Shown one piece after another: positions 18,986-27,000 of a stretch of DNA of 27,000 bases. The translations under genes were made by a program, and so were the position numbers. Each line of letters begins with the position of its first letter. Within the stretch, counting starts at the first letter, position 1. The notes under the pieces are model-generated. The model saw only the letters and a program-made list of their open reading frames with translations, had not been told where the DNA came from and searched no databases. Where the stretch lies: NCBI GenBank assembly GCA_030704615.1, contig JAKLZA010000069.1, forward strand, positions 1-27,000, in the 5' to 3' direction. The DNA is from Takakia lepidozioides. Lineage: Eukaryota; Streptophyta; Takakiopsida; Takakiales; Takakiaceae.

Positions 18986-18988
18986 CTA
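18980..18988 (-). promoter_or_regulatory. Candidate stop-codon readthrough site
   Basis: The only stop between the methyltransferase frame and the RT frame reads GCA TAG CAA CCA. UAG followed by CARYYA is the established type I readthrough context, best known from tobacco mosaic virus replicase, and CAACCA fits at all six positions. Both sides are in the same frame, so suppression would yield a methyltransferase-RT-integrase fusion. A simple CAG-to-TAG mutation is the alternative. Confidence 0.6.
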
Positions 18989-21900
18989 TGCTGCAACCTC
19001 TTGAGCAGTACTCCCTACCTGCTCAGTCAATGACAAGGCATCATCCTGCCCCATCATCTCATCCTTGAGGACCTCCTCAACTCGAGAAGAATCCCCAACC
19101 TCATCCATCACAGCCGCCTTGGCTGCCAACTCCCTCTGAACCTCGAGCACCTCCCACGTGTGCCATGGATGCATGCACCCCGTGGTCCTCATATGCTCGC
19201 CCCCACTCACTGCCTGTACCGTCTCGGTAGGCAGAGAGACCATTGAGGGAAGTGTATTCCGCACTCTGCGTTGCTCAGCTAGAGCCAAGCTGATAATCCA
19301 GGTCAAGCAATTGAGATCCATTGCTTGCCCCAACACTTGACGACGTGATGCCTCAGAAAGAGACGACACCGCCGTGGTACCAGTGGTAAAACCCATTGCC
19401 CGCTCACGCTCGTCAGCATTAGGCTCCACTAACTGCTGCAACTGAGCATCCCACAGGAGGCCAGGTCCACTATCCCGGAAAGCATGCGATCCTGGGAAGC
19501 TGAGCAGTGTAGGTAATGCTGCTCGTGGTTGACCCACCTTGTTGACCACTGCCAAAGGCGAACGGTCATCGTGTCTCACACGTTGAGACTGCCTCCCTGT
19601 GTCCAGAATGTTATCCACTGTGAGATGTGCTGGCCGCTGCACCCCATCAAATGCACGCTTGAGCAGTGCGGGTGGCATCATGTTAGTCCACCATAGCCGT
19701 GGACGATGAGCCCGTGACCCCACTGTAGCTGCATCTAGCAACACTGCTGACCCAAGCCACGACCGGACTTGATGCACACTGGCCATCACCCTGGCCCGAG
19801 AATCGCCCATCAGTGGCACATTCTCCAAGATGTATGCTGGAGATACAGCTTGATGAAGCTGCAAGTGGCGCAAAACCCGCACCATCTCCCAAAACAAACC
19901 CGACCTCGAGTCTCGCAATCCATTGCCATGCCCGGCTGATGAATGCCCTTGGCAGGGCCAACCTGCCACTACCAGATCAATGGAGCCAACCCGCTCCAAA
20001 TCCTGCGCCCCCAGCAACGAAATGTCTGCTGGCAAGGCCTGCTGATATCCACGAATTGCAGACACCGACAACAACTCAGGGTACCGCTGCACCAACTGAG
20101 CAACATGGCGAAGTGAAACGCGTCGTGCAGTCTCATCCCTCTCCACATACAGGTAACGCCGAACTCGTACACCTGCCTGTAACACAGCAGCCAATCCGGT
20201 GCTGATCCCGCCAAACAAGTCCAGAAGACAAATGCCTTCATCCGGAGACTGCCACACAATAGGTGTGGTGTCCAATGGAGACAATTGAGGTGGTCCTGGT
20301 GCAATCCCCACACTCTCCTCCTCTCCTGACGGTACAAAAGCCTCCACCCAGGCTTGTTGCACCCGTCGATCAGCATCCCGCTGCAAATCCTTGCTCGTGC
20401 CCCACAATGGAGTCTGAGCAACCATGGTAGGCAACTCCGCCATACCATACATGTCATCCTGCTCTCCCGGAGGTGGTACATCCTCTGAATGAGCATTGCC
20501 CTCAAGCAACTCTCTAGGCCAACTCACTGCCGCTGTGAATGCTGCTAGTGTCGGCATCTTGCCTCGCTGGGCAACCGCAACTCCTCCTATGAACGTCACA
20601 GGGAGCTGCACACGCCGGCCCTCCCCTGACTGCCATGCAGGCCTATAGGAAGCTGACTCCTCCCAAAAATCCAGGGTGAAGCCCATGGGGTACAACACTG
20701 CCCCACCAACCAGGACATCGTATGAGACTGCGTCTGTCACAATGGCCTTGGCTCGCATCACTGAGCCATCTGTAGGGTGATCCGGCCGTAGTCTGATAGC
20801 CAACTCATGCCGTGTCATGCCCCGAGCCTGCTCCGATCCTCCCAGAGACGTCTGTATCTGGAAAGGACAAGGCTCCATATCCGCCTCCGTGAGGCCCAAG
20901 CCTGCAATAGCAGCTCTGCCCAGCATCAGTGGCTGAGCTCCCGAGTCCAACAAGACTCGCAGTGGCCGGTACCTCTTGCCTGCCGGTCCACTCAAACAGA
21001 AAATGCCATCCTGGTTGTCTAACATGACAACTCCAGGTGTCACCATGGCGCGCTCAATGGCTGGCCTAGCTGGCAGCTCCATCAACCTGGCAGCTGCAGC
21101 TTGCCATGGCGCCGCCGTGGCAGTCTTGACCCTCAAATCCGAGGATCCCTCCGGCACTACACCTCCCACTATCTCCGCAGAAGATGAAGTAACCTCCCCA
21201 CTCTCACAGAGTGTAGCTGCCAGCCTGAACACCTCAGCTGGTCTTACCCCCGGCGTCGCAATCATGGTAGCCGAGAACAATGGAGCCTGGCACACAGATG
21301 TGGCCGCTCCTAGCAGCACACTAGCTGCCGTAGCCTTGGCAACACTAGGTAGTGGTGCTACCCGTGTAGCTCTCCCCAATGGCATAGTAACCTCCGCCTC
21401 GGTAATAGTCGGGCGAGAACTAGGTGCCATGGATGGCGTCGACACTGTCTCCGCCAATGTGAATGACTGAGGAAGCCTAGCCTGACGGCTTGCCTCCCCA
21501 CGCTGTGGATCCAACTCCACCTCTGCACCTCGTGGCTCAGGAACTCGTGCTGCTCCTCGAGTCACGGCTGCAGCAGACTCCACCTGCACTAGTGGTAGTG
21601 CTGCTCCACACATGAATCCCATGCCTCCCATATCTCCTCCCTCAGGAGCAGGAGGTGGACCATCCGGCCTTAGAGCCGGTACCACCTGAGCTGTAGCCAT
21701 GGCAGCGAGCCTCTGCTCTAGCTGCTGAAGCCGGTTGGCCATGCCTTGGTCAACACCCTGACCTCCGCGTCCTTGGCCACGTTGAGCTTGCCCTTGGCCT
21801 GCACCTCGTGGCTGGCCACCTCGTCCTCTCTGGGCTGCTCCACCTCGCCCCCGGCCACCATTGTTCCCTTGGAACTGGCCTGGGCGCAACTCAGGATGCA

Positions 21901-22192
21901 AACTATAACACTGGGCCTCTCCATGCCCGTGCTTGCCACAATGCCCACACTGCAACTGTGCAGGCTGTGCATGTGCCGACCCTTTGCCTCCCTCTGGGCA
22001 ATCCTTCTTGACATGGGGTCCTCCACATGTCCAGCACACCACATCCGCCCGTTGTTGGCCAGCAAATGAAGGGAGAGACCCCTGCATTTGAGGTCCTCTC
22101 TGCCCTTCCCTGAGCTTCACCTGAGCCCCCTTGTTGCCTTGAGCACGTTGAGGTAGTGGTTGGCTAGGAGCACCACTACCCGTGGTGTCTCC
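18986..22192 (-). CDS. Pol part 1: CCHC knuckles, aspartic protease and DNMT3-like cytosine methyltransferase
   Basis: Residues are numbered from the GTG at 22120 (1,044 aa); the frame is open back to 22192. Two zinc knuckles lie at C29-C41 (CX2CX3HX4C) and C58-C71 (canonical CX2CX4HX4C), then an Arg/Gly-rich stretch (88-123). Aspartic protease: VLLDSGAQPLMLG (389-401). The methyltransferase spans about 629-950 (20236-19271): motif I LLDLFGGISTG, motif IV AGWPCQGHSSAG with catalytic C723, motif VI ILENVP (766-768), motif VIII-like GSRAHRPRLWW, and RRQVLGQAMDLNCLTWII at the end. The DAATVGSRAHRPRLWW block resembles DNMT3/DRM rather than DNMT1. Such enzymes methylate cytosine C5; here it could mark the element or host DNA. 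It sits between protease and RT and stops at UAG, so it may be made more abundantly than RT. Confidence 0.88.
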   Translation of the reverse strand, partial: GDTTGSGAPSQPLPQRAQGNKGAQVKLREGQRGPQMQGSLPSFAGQQRADVVCWTCGGPHVKKDCPEGGKGSAHAQPAQLQCGHCGKHGHGEAQCYSLHPELRPGQFQGNNGGRGRGGAAQRGRGGQPRGAGQGQAQRGQGRGGQGVDQGMANRLQQLEQRLAAMATAQVVPALRPDGPPPAPEGGDMGGMGFMCGAALPLVQVESAAAVTRGAARVPEPRGAEVELDPQRGEASRQARLPQSFTLAETVSTPSMAPSSRPTITEAEVTMPLGRATRVAPLPSVAKATAASVLLGAATSVCQAPLFSATMIATPGVRPAEVFRLAATLCESGEVTSSSAEIVGGVVPEGSSDLRVKTATAAPWQAAAARLMELPARPAIERAMVTPGVVMLDNQDGIFCLSGPAGKRYRPLRVLLDSGAQPLMLGRAAIAGLGLTEADMEPCPFQIQTSLGGSEQARGMTRHELAIRLRPDHPTDGSVMRAKAIVTDAVSYDVLVGGAVLYPMGFTLDFWEESASYRPAWQSGEGRRVQLPVTFIGGVAVAQRGKMPTLAAFTAAVSWPRELLEGNAHSEDVPPPGEQDDMYGMAELPTMVAQTPLWGTSKDLQRDADRRVQQAWVEAFVPSGEEESVGIAPGPPQLSPLDTTPIVWQSPDEGICLLDLFGGISTGLAAVLQAGVRVRRYLYVERDETARRVSLRHVAQLVQRYPELLSVSAIRGYQQALPADISLLGAQDLERVGSIDLVVAGWPCQGHSSAGHGNGLRDSRSGLFWEMVRVLRHLQLHQAVSPAYILENVPLMGDSRARVMASVHQVRSWLGSAVLLDAATVGSRAHRPRLWWTNMMPPALLKRAFDGVQRPAHLTVDNILDTGRQSQRVRHDDRSPLAVVNKVGQPRAALPTLLSFPGSHAFRDSGPGLLWDAQLQQLVEPNADERERAMGFTTGTTAVSSLSEASRRQVLGQAMDLNCLTWIISLALAEQRRVRNTLPSMVSLPTETVQAVSGGEHMRTTGCMHPWHTWEVLEVQRELAAKAAVMDEVGDSSRVEEVLKDEMMGQDDALSLTEQVGSTAQEVAA

Positions 22193-23155
22193 TTAGCAAA
22201 TCCCACCATGACCACTCGTTCCTCCACCATGTTGAGCTCTATCCGCTCTGCCAGCAAAAACACATTTGCTAAGGTGGGTTGGGCCGCTTGTAGGAGAGTT
22301 GCATCCCGCACCCTTCTCCTCAGCTCCTTGTCCAATATCCCATACCAGAATTGGACTGCCTGAGCTTCCGTAACCCCTTGGGTTACATTTATCAAGCGCC
22401 TCATGCGAGTGAAAGCCTCCCTCAAGCTCTCGGTCGGCTTCCGTTGGAACTCTTGCAAGCTCCGCAACTTCTCTGTCCTCACCCCTTGGTAGTTCCCTCT
22501 CAACTCTTCGAAGAACTCCACAACAGGGTTGAAGGCAGGCACGGGTGCTAGTGCTGGTGCGGTAGTGGCTTGGGTGGACGTCGTAGCTACTGTACCACCA
22601 GTCCCACTGCTGCTTGCTGAAGCTGCCGGTGCAGCGGCAGGTGTAGCCACTGCCCTCGTGGCTCTAGTGCCCCTAGTGATGGAGACATAGTCGGGTGACC
22701 AGTACATCCTCCACTCCTCGATCTCAACCTCATGCCCCCGCCTGAACTCATGGTAATCATCCATAGGCGGCCCCTCAAGGTGCTGAAACAGCCCTTTCCA
22801 TGCCATGAACGGCGTAAATAGTTGTGGATTGCGCATTTGCTGCAAATCACACCAACTATCAAACTCTTGGATAAAATCATCCAACTCATGGTGCCCACCG
22901 CCCCAGAGTACCTTCGTGGCCCCTTGGTAGCTCCATACATCTCCTCCATTGTGTCCCACAACAATGGCAAAGAAACAACTTGCACCGCCGGTATGAGCCT
23001 CCTGATTCACAATCCGAATCAGAACCTTCCGTGGAAGACACAGGAGGTGAAGGTGGCCTAAACCGCACACCTCGTCTCGTGTACCCACTAGTATCGCTAG
23101 TGCTCGAACCGGCACTGTCCCCAGCAACTAGTGGCACCTCCGTGTTGACACTCAA
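22117..23155 (-). CDS. gag: Gag capsid region, in a different frame from both its N-terminus and pol
   Basis: Structural protein that packages the element's RNA. The core frame (23127-22117) includes ELDDFIQEFDSW, FFEELRGNYQG and LQEFQRKPTESLREAFTRMRRLI, typical of Ty3/gypsy gag, with an Ala/Thr/Ser-rich linker between. The first residues in that frame look unnatural, while another frame from an ATG at 23155 gives MSVNTEVPLVAGDSAGSSTS and STEGSDSDCESGGS, more gag-like; the two likely join near 22990. At the end, the gag frame becomes hydrophobic (VVVLLANHYL) while the pol frame reads GAPSQPLPQRAQGNKG from 22192. The N-terminal frame equals the pol frame, so the core looks shifted by two opposite one-base changes; -1 frameshifting into pol is also possible (AAGGGGG near 22127). 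Confidence 0.75.
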
Positions 23156-23444
23156 CCGGTCATGAACATGTCCCTAACCCCTCTCCACAAGGTAACCGGG
23201 TAGAGAACCTGTTGCGGCTTATGGTTTGGAATACTAAGTTCCTAACATAGCCTACACCTGAACTTGCATGACCATGGGAATATCATGAAGATACTCCTCA
23301 AACCGCCCTCCACGAGCTTCAAAATTCGGCCTTCCAGACCACATGCCAGTCCTTAGTCCACCAGTGCCTCCACAAGTCAGCACAGGCCATCCACAGGTCA
23401 ACACACGGGCCACCACAGACCAGCACAGGCCCACACAGCTCACT

Positions 23445-24843
23445 GGTCACAGCCGTCACAGTCCCACAGCCACTGGGCACAGCCTGTCACAGCCCCTCAC
23501 AGCTCGTCACAGCCTCAAAGCCTCAGGCACAGCCTGTCACAGCCCCTCACAGCCCGTCACAGCCCCAAAGGCCTCAGGCGCGGCCTGTCACAAGCCCCTC
23601 ACAGCCCGTCACAGCCCCAAAGGCCATGGGCACGGCGTGTCACAGCCCGTCACAGCCTCAAAGGCCTCAGGCACGGCCTGTCACAGCCCATCACAGCCCC
23701 AAAGGCCTCAGGCACGGCCTGTCACAGCCCCTCACAGCCCGTCACAGCCCCAAAGGCCTCAGGCGCGGCCTGTCACAGCCCCTCACAGCCCGTCACAGCC
23801 CCAAAGGCCTCAGGCACGGCCTGTCACAGCCCCTCACAGCCCGTCACAGCCCCAAAGGCCTCAGGCACGGCCTGTCACAGCCCCTCACAGCCCGTCACAG
23901 CCCCAAAGGCCATGGGCACGGCCTGTCACAGCCCCTCACAGCCTGTCACAGCCCGTCACAGCCCGTCACAGCCTCAAAGGCCTCAGGCACGGCCTGTCAC
24001 AGCCCATCACAGCCCCAAAGGCCTCAGGCACGGCCTGTCACAGCCCCTCACAGCCCGTCACAGCCCCAAAGGCCTCAGGCACGGCCTGTCACAGCCCCTC
24101 ACAGCCCGTCACAGCCGCAAAGGCCTCAGGCACGGCCTGTCACAGCCCATCACAGCCCCAAAGGCCTCAGGCACGGCCTGTCACAGCCCCTCACAGCCCG
24201 TCACAGCCCCAAAGGCCTCAGGCACGGCCTGTCACAGCCCCTCACAGCCCGTCACAGCCCCAAAGGCCATGGGCACGGCCTGTCACAGCCCCTCACAGCC
24301 CGTCACAGCCTCAAAGGCCTCAGGCACGGCCTGTCACAGCCCCTCACAGCCCGTCACAGCCCCAAAGGCCATGGGCACGGCCTGTCACAGCCCCTCACAG
24401 CCTCAAGGCTCCAGGCACGGCCTGTCACAGCCTGACACAGCCCGTCACAGCCCCACAAGGCAGGGCACAGCCTGTCACAGCCCCTCACAGCCCATCACAG
24501 CCTCAAAGGCCTCAGGCACGGCCTGTCACAGCCCCTCACAGCCCATCACAGCCCCAAAGGCCATGGGCACAGCCTGTCACAGCCCGTCACAGCCCCACAG
24601 GCCTCAGGGCACAGCCTGTCACAGCCCCGCACAGCCCGTCACAGCCCCAAAGGCCACTGGGCACAGCCTGTCACAGCCTGACACAGCCCGTCACAGCCCC
24701 ACAGGGCACAGGGCACAGCCTGTCACAGCCCATCACAGCCTGTCACAGCTTGCCACAGCCCGTCACAGCCCGTCACAGCTCGCCACAGCCTGACACAGCC
24801 CGTCACAGCCCGTCACAGCTTGCCACAGCCTGTCACAGCCCCA
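23445..24843. repeat. 41/51-bp tandem array in the retrotransposon leader
   Basis: The unit is GGCCTCAGGCACGGCC followed by three or four CACAGCCC-type decamers. Successive starts at 23570, 23622, 23663, 23704 and 23755 are 41-52 bp apart, so units differ by one decamer; roughly 18 units run to about 24410, then decay into plain GTCACAGCCC repeats. All three plus-strand frames are open because the unit has no stop codon, so the long repetitive plus-strand frames are not evidence of a protein. Confidence 0.9.
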
Positions 24844-26337
24844 CACATGGCCGCTCTGGCAGTTTAGCCATTTCTCCAAGGGGTTTAGCCACGCCAAGCT
24901 AGGGTTTGTGTCTCTTGGACTCTAGGCTTCTTTCCACCGAGCTATGGTGGCTGTGAGGAAATCAGCAAGGTATCCTTGCTCTTTCGGCTCCCACACACCA
25001 CCATAGTAGCCCTAAGCCATGAGGTGGTTGCCACAAACCAAGCCTTCTTTCTCACTTAGCCTCCCCAAACACGCCACTAAACTCAATGGCAAACAACCAA
25101 GCCCTGCTGGTTCCCAGCCCTTGTGAGCACTCATTCAAGCACTCCCCTCATTGGCCATAGCATCTGTCTTAGAGCCTATTCCAGCCCTCTACACCTGTTG
25201 CTTCAAGAGTTGCGCTCCCTTCAAGCTTGAAGTTGAAACCCCAACTCACATAGGCCCTACAAGTGCTGTTCTTTCACTCCAAGTGGAAACCAGCCCTAGA
25301 CCTTCCGTTCTAGCTCTCTAAGGCTTGAAAACAAGAGCCTCAATGGGCTGAAGGCATGCTCCACACATGCCCCACTCTCACCATAAGAGAATCAGCTCCT
25401 TTGCTTCATTTCTTGCACCCACAAACCTGATAATACAAGCTTCAGCAGGCTGAAAGCATGCTCTACATGCCCTACAGGGAAACTAGCCCCTTCCTTCCTT
25501 TCTTGCACTCCCACACCTAAAAGTGCAAGCCTTCACCAGGCTGATAGCATGCTCCACACATACATTGCCCTCACATAAGGGAAGTCAGCCCTTCCCTCTT
25601 CCTTGCTTGCCCTCCAAGCTTGAAGATGGAAGCTTCAATGAGCTAATACATGCTCCACACATGCAACCTCTTCACACAAGAGATATCAGCCCCCTATCTT
25701 GGCTCCTTGGCTCCTTGATGCTCTCTATGACAAGACTAAGCACTCCATAGCCTTTGCCAAGCTCCTGAAACCCTAAGGCTTACATTTCCAGCCACAAGAC
25801 ACTTCTCTTGTGGTGCAAGAACTCTTCTTCCAAGCTCTGAAACCCTAGGTGCACATTCCATGGCCTTGCCGCACCTCTTAGCTCCTGTTCCAGCCCTGCT
25901 CTCGCCATGACAAGAACCCTCTCAATGCTGAAGCTCGAGATTGAAACCCAATCTCACCATACTCCACAAAGTGCACTGATTTGCCCCAAGCCAAATCAGC
26001 CCTTTCGCTTGGTCTTACAATCCTTCACACAATGAAAGCTCGCATTCCCAAGTCTAGTTCTCAGCTTTGCCACCAAAGCCACTATAACTTGCTCTTGACT
26101 GGTCCTCTTCCCAATCGTGCTTGCTCATGCATGTACACAATCTGAAACCATCAAGGTGCTCTGGAATTACCTACAGTATGGTGCTTTCATCTCTGAAGCT
26201 GAAGATTGAATGCCAAGGTTTACCACCTCGTAACCCACATCGCCTCCGCTTCTAACAACCAAGAGCTCCACGGTGCTCCTTGCATAACAACTTGGTTTCT
26301 CTCATTCTCAAGCAAAAACCACAAGTGCTACAACTAA
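24844..26337 (-). other. Retrotransposon 5' leader with degenerate ~100-bp repeats
   Basis: No gene. Four related blocks with CTGAAGGCATGCTCCACACATGCC-like cores (only partly conserved) occur near 25350, 25450, 25541 and 25643, each followed by a run of pyrimidines containing TCAGCC or TAGCC. The leader between LTR and gag totals about 3.2 kb, long for this class. Confidence 0.6.
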
Positions 26338-26364
26338 CTCGTATCTAGCACTCATAGATACGAG
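26338..26364 (-). promoter_or_regulatory. Perfect stem-loop beside the 5' LTR
   Basis: CTCGTATCTA and TAGATACGAG pair perfectly over 10 bp around a 7-base loop, 15 bp inside the LTR. This is where a primer-binding site is expected, but I see no match to the usual initiator-Met tRNA 3' end (TGGTATCAGAGC) next to the LTR. Confidence 0.6.
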
Positions 26365-26379
26365 CTCATCTTTCTCGAG

Positions 26380-26706
26380 TGATAAAGAAGAAGAATACAA
26401 GCACAAGCTCATGCGAGCTCACAAAGCTGAAGCATAAACTCAGGCATATATAACCTCATCACTCAAATACAAGTCAAGCCAAGTGCACCCCACGCCATGG
26501 GGAATCCACACTACGGCGCCATAGCTAGGCGCGGTGAGGCTCAACTCGAGAAAGATGAGCCTCCCGCGCTTGCCGTGAAGATAACCACTCCAGGGCCTAA
26601 ATCTGCCTTGACCCCTGGATTGACACTTGGGCCAATCCCAAATGTCAATATGTAAAAGCTAGCTATTTCCTAGCTAGTTTCACACTAGTGGTAAAATAAC
26701 TTGACA
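26380..26706 (-). repeat. 5' LTR (right), 327 bp
   Basis: TGTCAAG...TTTATCA on the minus strand, matching the left LTR with two differences. It lacks the ~190-bp CACTAGT-rich extension found next to the left LTR and is followed directly by unrelated AT-rich DNA. Confidence 0.9.
26445..26454 (-). promoter_or_regulatory. LTR TATA box
   Basis: The minus strand reads GTTATATATG, about 250 bp into the LTR, a reasonable U3 position for the RNA polymerase II promoter of the genomic transcript. The same motif occurs in the left LTR at 15141-15150. Confidence 0.55.
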
Positions 26707-27000
26707 CCTCATCCAGTACGGAAAAAAAGCATAAAGGGGGAATAAAACGAATTCAAATCCTAATATTTTTCATCCGGCATGGATGGAAAAATTATAGATA
26801 GGATGCCAGTGTCATAACCCCTATGGAGGTAATTCCTCATTCTCTGGTGACTCATCTGATATAGATGAAAGTCAATAAAAGAGGAATGAAAATTTACAGG
26901 TCCTCTTTAAAGGTACTTTAGTGTCCACCCAGATGATTCTTCCGGTATGGATAGAAAACCTTTACAAGTCGGGTGAAAACACCTTTTAGAGTCCATCTGG
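26707..27000. other. Right flanking DNA, AT-rich, no gene seen
   Basis: Composition drops sharply in GC relative to the elements. A loose motif CATCCGGCATGGATGGAAAA (26771) recurs as TTCCGGTATGGATAGAAAA near 26940, and a weaker form lies near 26711. No open frame of note. Confidence 0.5.

Larger units (their letters stand above)
15076..26706 (-). mobile_element. Ty3/gypsy LTR retrotransposon carrying a DNMT3-like domain
   Basis: The domain order on the minus strand is gag, CCHC knuckles, protease, cytosine methyltransferase, stop, reverse transcriptase, RNase H, integrase; integrase after RT defines Ty3/gypsy. Two 327-bp direct repeats (15076-15402 and 26380-26706) bound it and differ at two positions I could see, so insertion appears recent. 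No 5-bp target duplication is evident (cacaa on the left, cctca on the right). No chromodomain was recognised at the integrase end. Confidence 0.9.

Noticed and set aside
23343-24902. 519-codon plus-strand frame of Ser/Pro/Gln/His-rich repeats
   Set aside because: All three plus frames are open across the tandem array, it is antisense to the retrotransposon and lies in its leader; there is no independent sign of coding.

Overview
The window looks like nuclear DNA of a plant-lineage eukaryote, most likely a streptophyte (charophyte) alga such as Chara. The reasons are spliceosomal GT-AG introns of about 50-150 bp, FAR1/MULE-type and Ty3/gypsy-type transposon proteins, a pyrimidine-rich 5' leader, and swarms of a GC-centred palindrome that I associate, from memory only, with Chara. 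No bacterial operon, rRNA or tRNA gene was seen. Almost the whole window is mobile DNA: two unrelated elements lie side by side, and each carries a DNA-methyltransferase-like domain.

Element 1 (about 343-14964) is a very large candidate Mutator-like (MULE) DNA transposon. Its ends are imperfect ~105-110 bp inverted repeats sharing CTATTTCATGAGC and internal ATGAGCC iterations. On the minus strand it encodes a two-exon transposase (4777-1171, 1,174 aa) with N-terminal Cys/His zinc-finger-like region, DDE-type core and C-terminal SWIM finger. On the plus strand, diverging from it, is a ten-exon gene (7244-12455, 1,436 aa, open throughout after splicing) joining a ParB-like domain to an amino-methyltransferase-like domain. 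Between the two lies a 1.7-kb array of a 22-bp palindrome repeated at almost exactly 53-bp spacing. Further palindromes sit inside introns and in a second looser cluster (12592-13256). A third small gene (13544-14503) ends before an AATAAA signal.

Element 2 (15076-26706, minus strand) is a Ty3/gypsy LTR retrotransposon. Its two 327-bp terminal repeats differ at only two positions that I could see. From its 5' end (right) it has a ~3.2-kb leader with a 41/51-bp tandem array, gag, two CCHC knuckles, aspartic protease, a complete DNMT3-like cytosine-C5 methyltransferase domain, then one in-frame UAG and reverse transcriptase, RNase H and integrase. The UAG is followed by CAA CCA, which fits the known type I readthrough context. 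The left LTR is complicated: it is flanked on both sides by copies of a CACTAGT-rich block that is missing at the right LTR.

The edges (1-342 and 26707-27000) are flanking DNA. The left edge holds one short open frame I cannot identify; the right edge is AT-rich with no recognised gene.

The most unusual content is the combination in element 1: a transposase, a phage-like ParB-methyltransferase gene and a helically spaced palindrome array. The retrotransposon's methyltransferase placed upstream of a readthrough-type stop is the second highlight.
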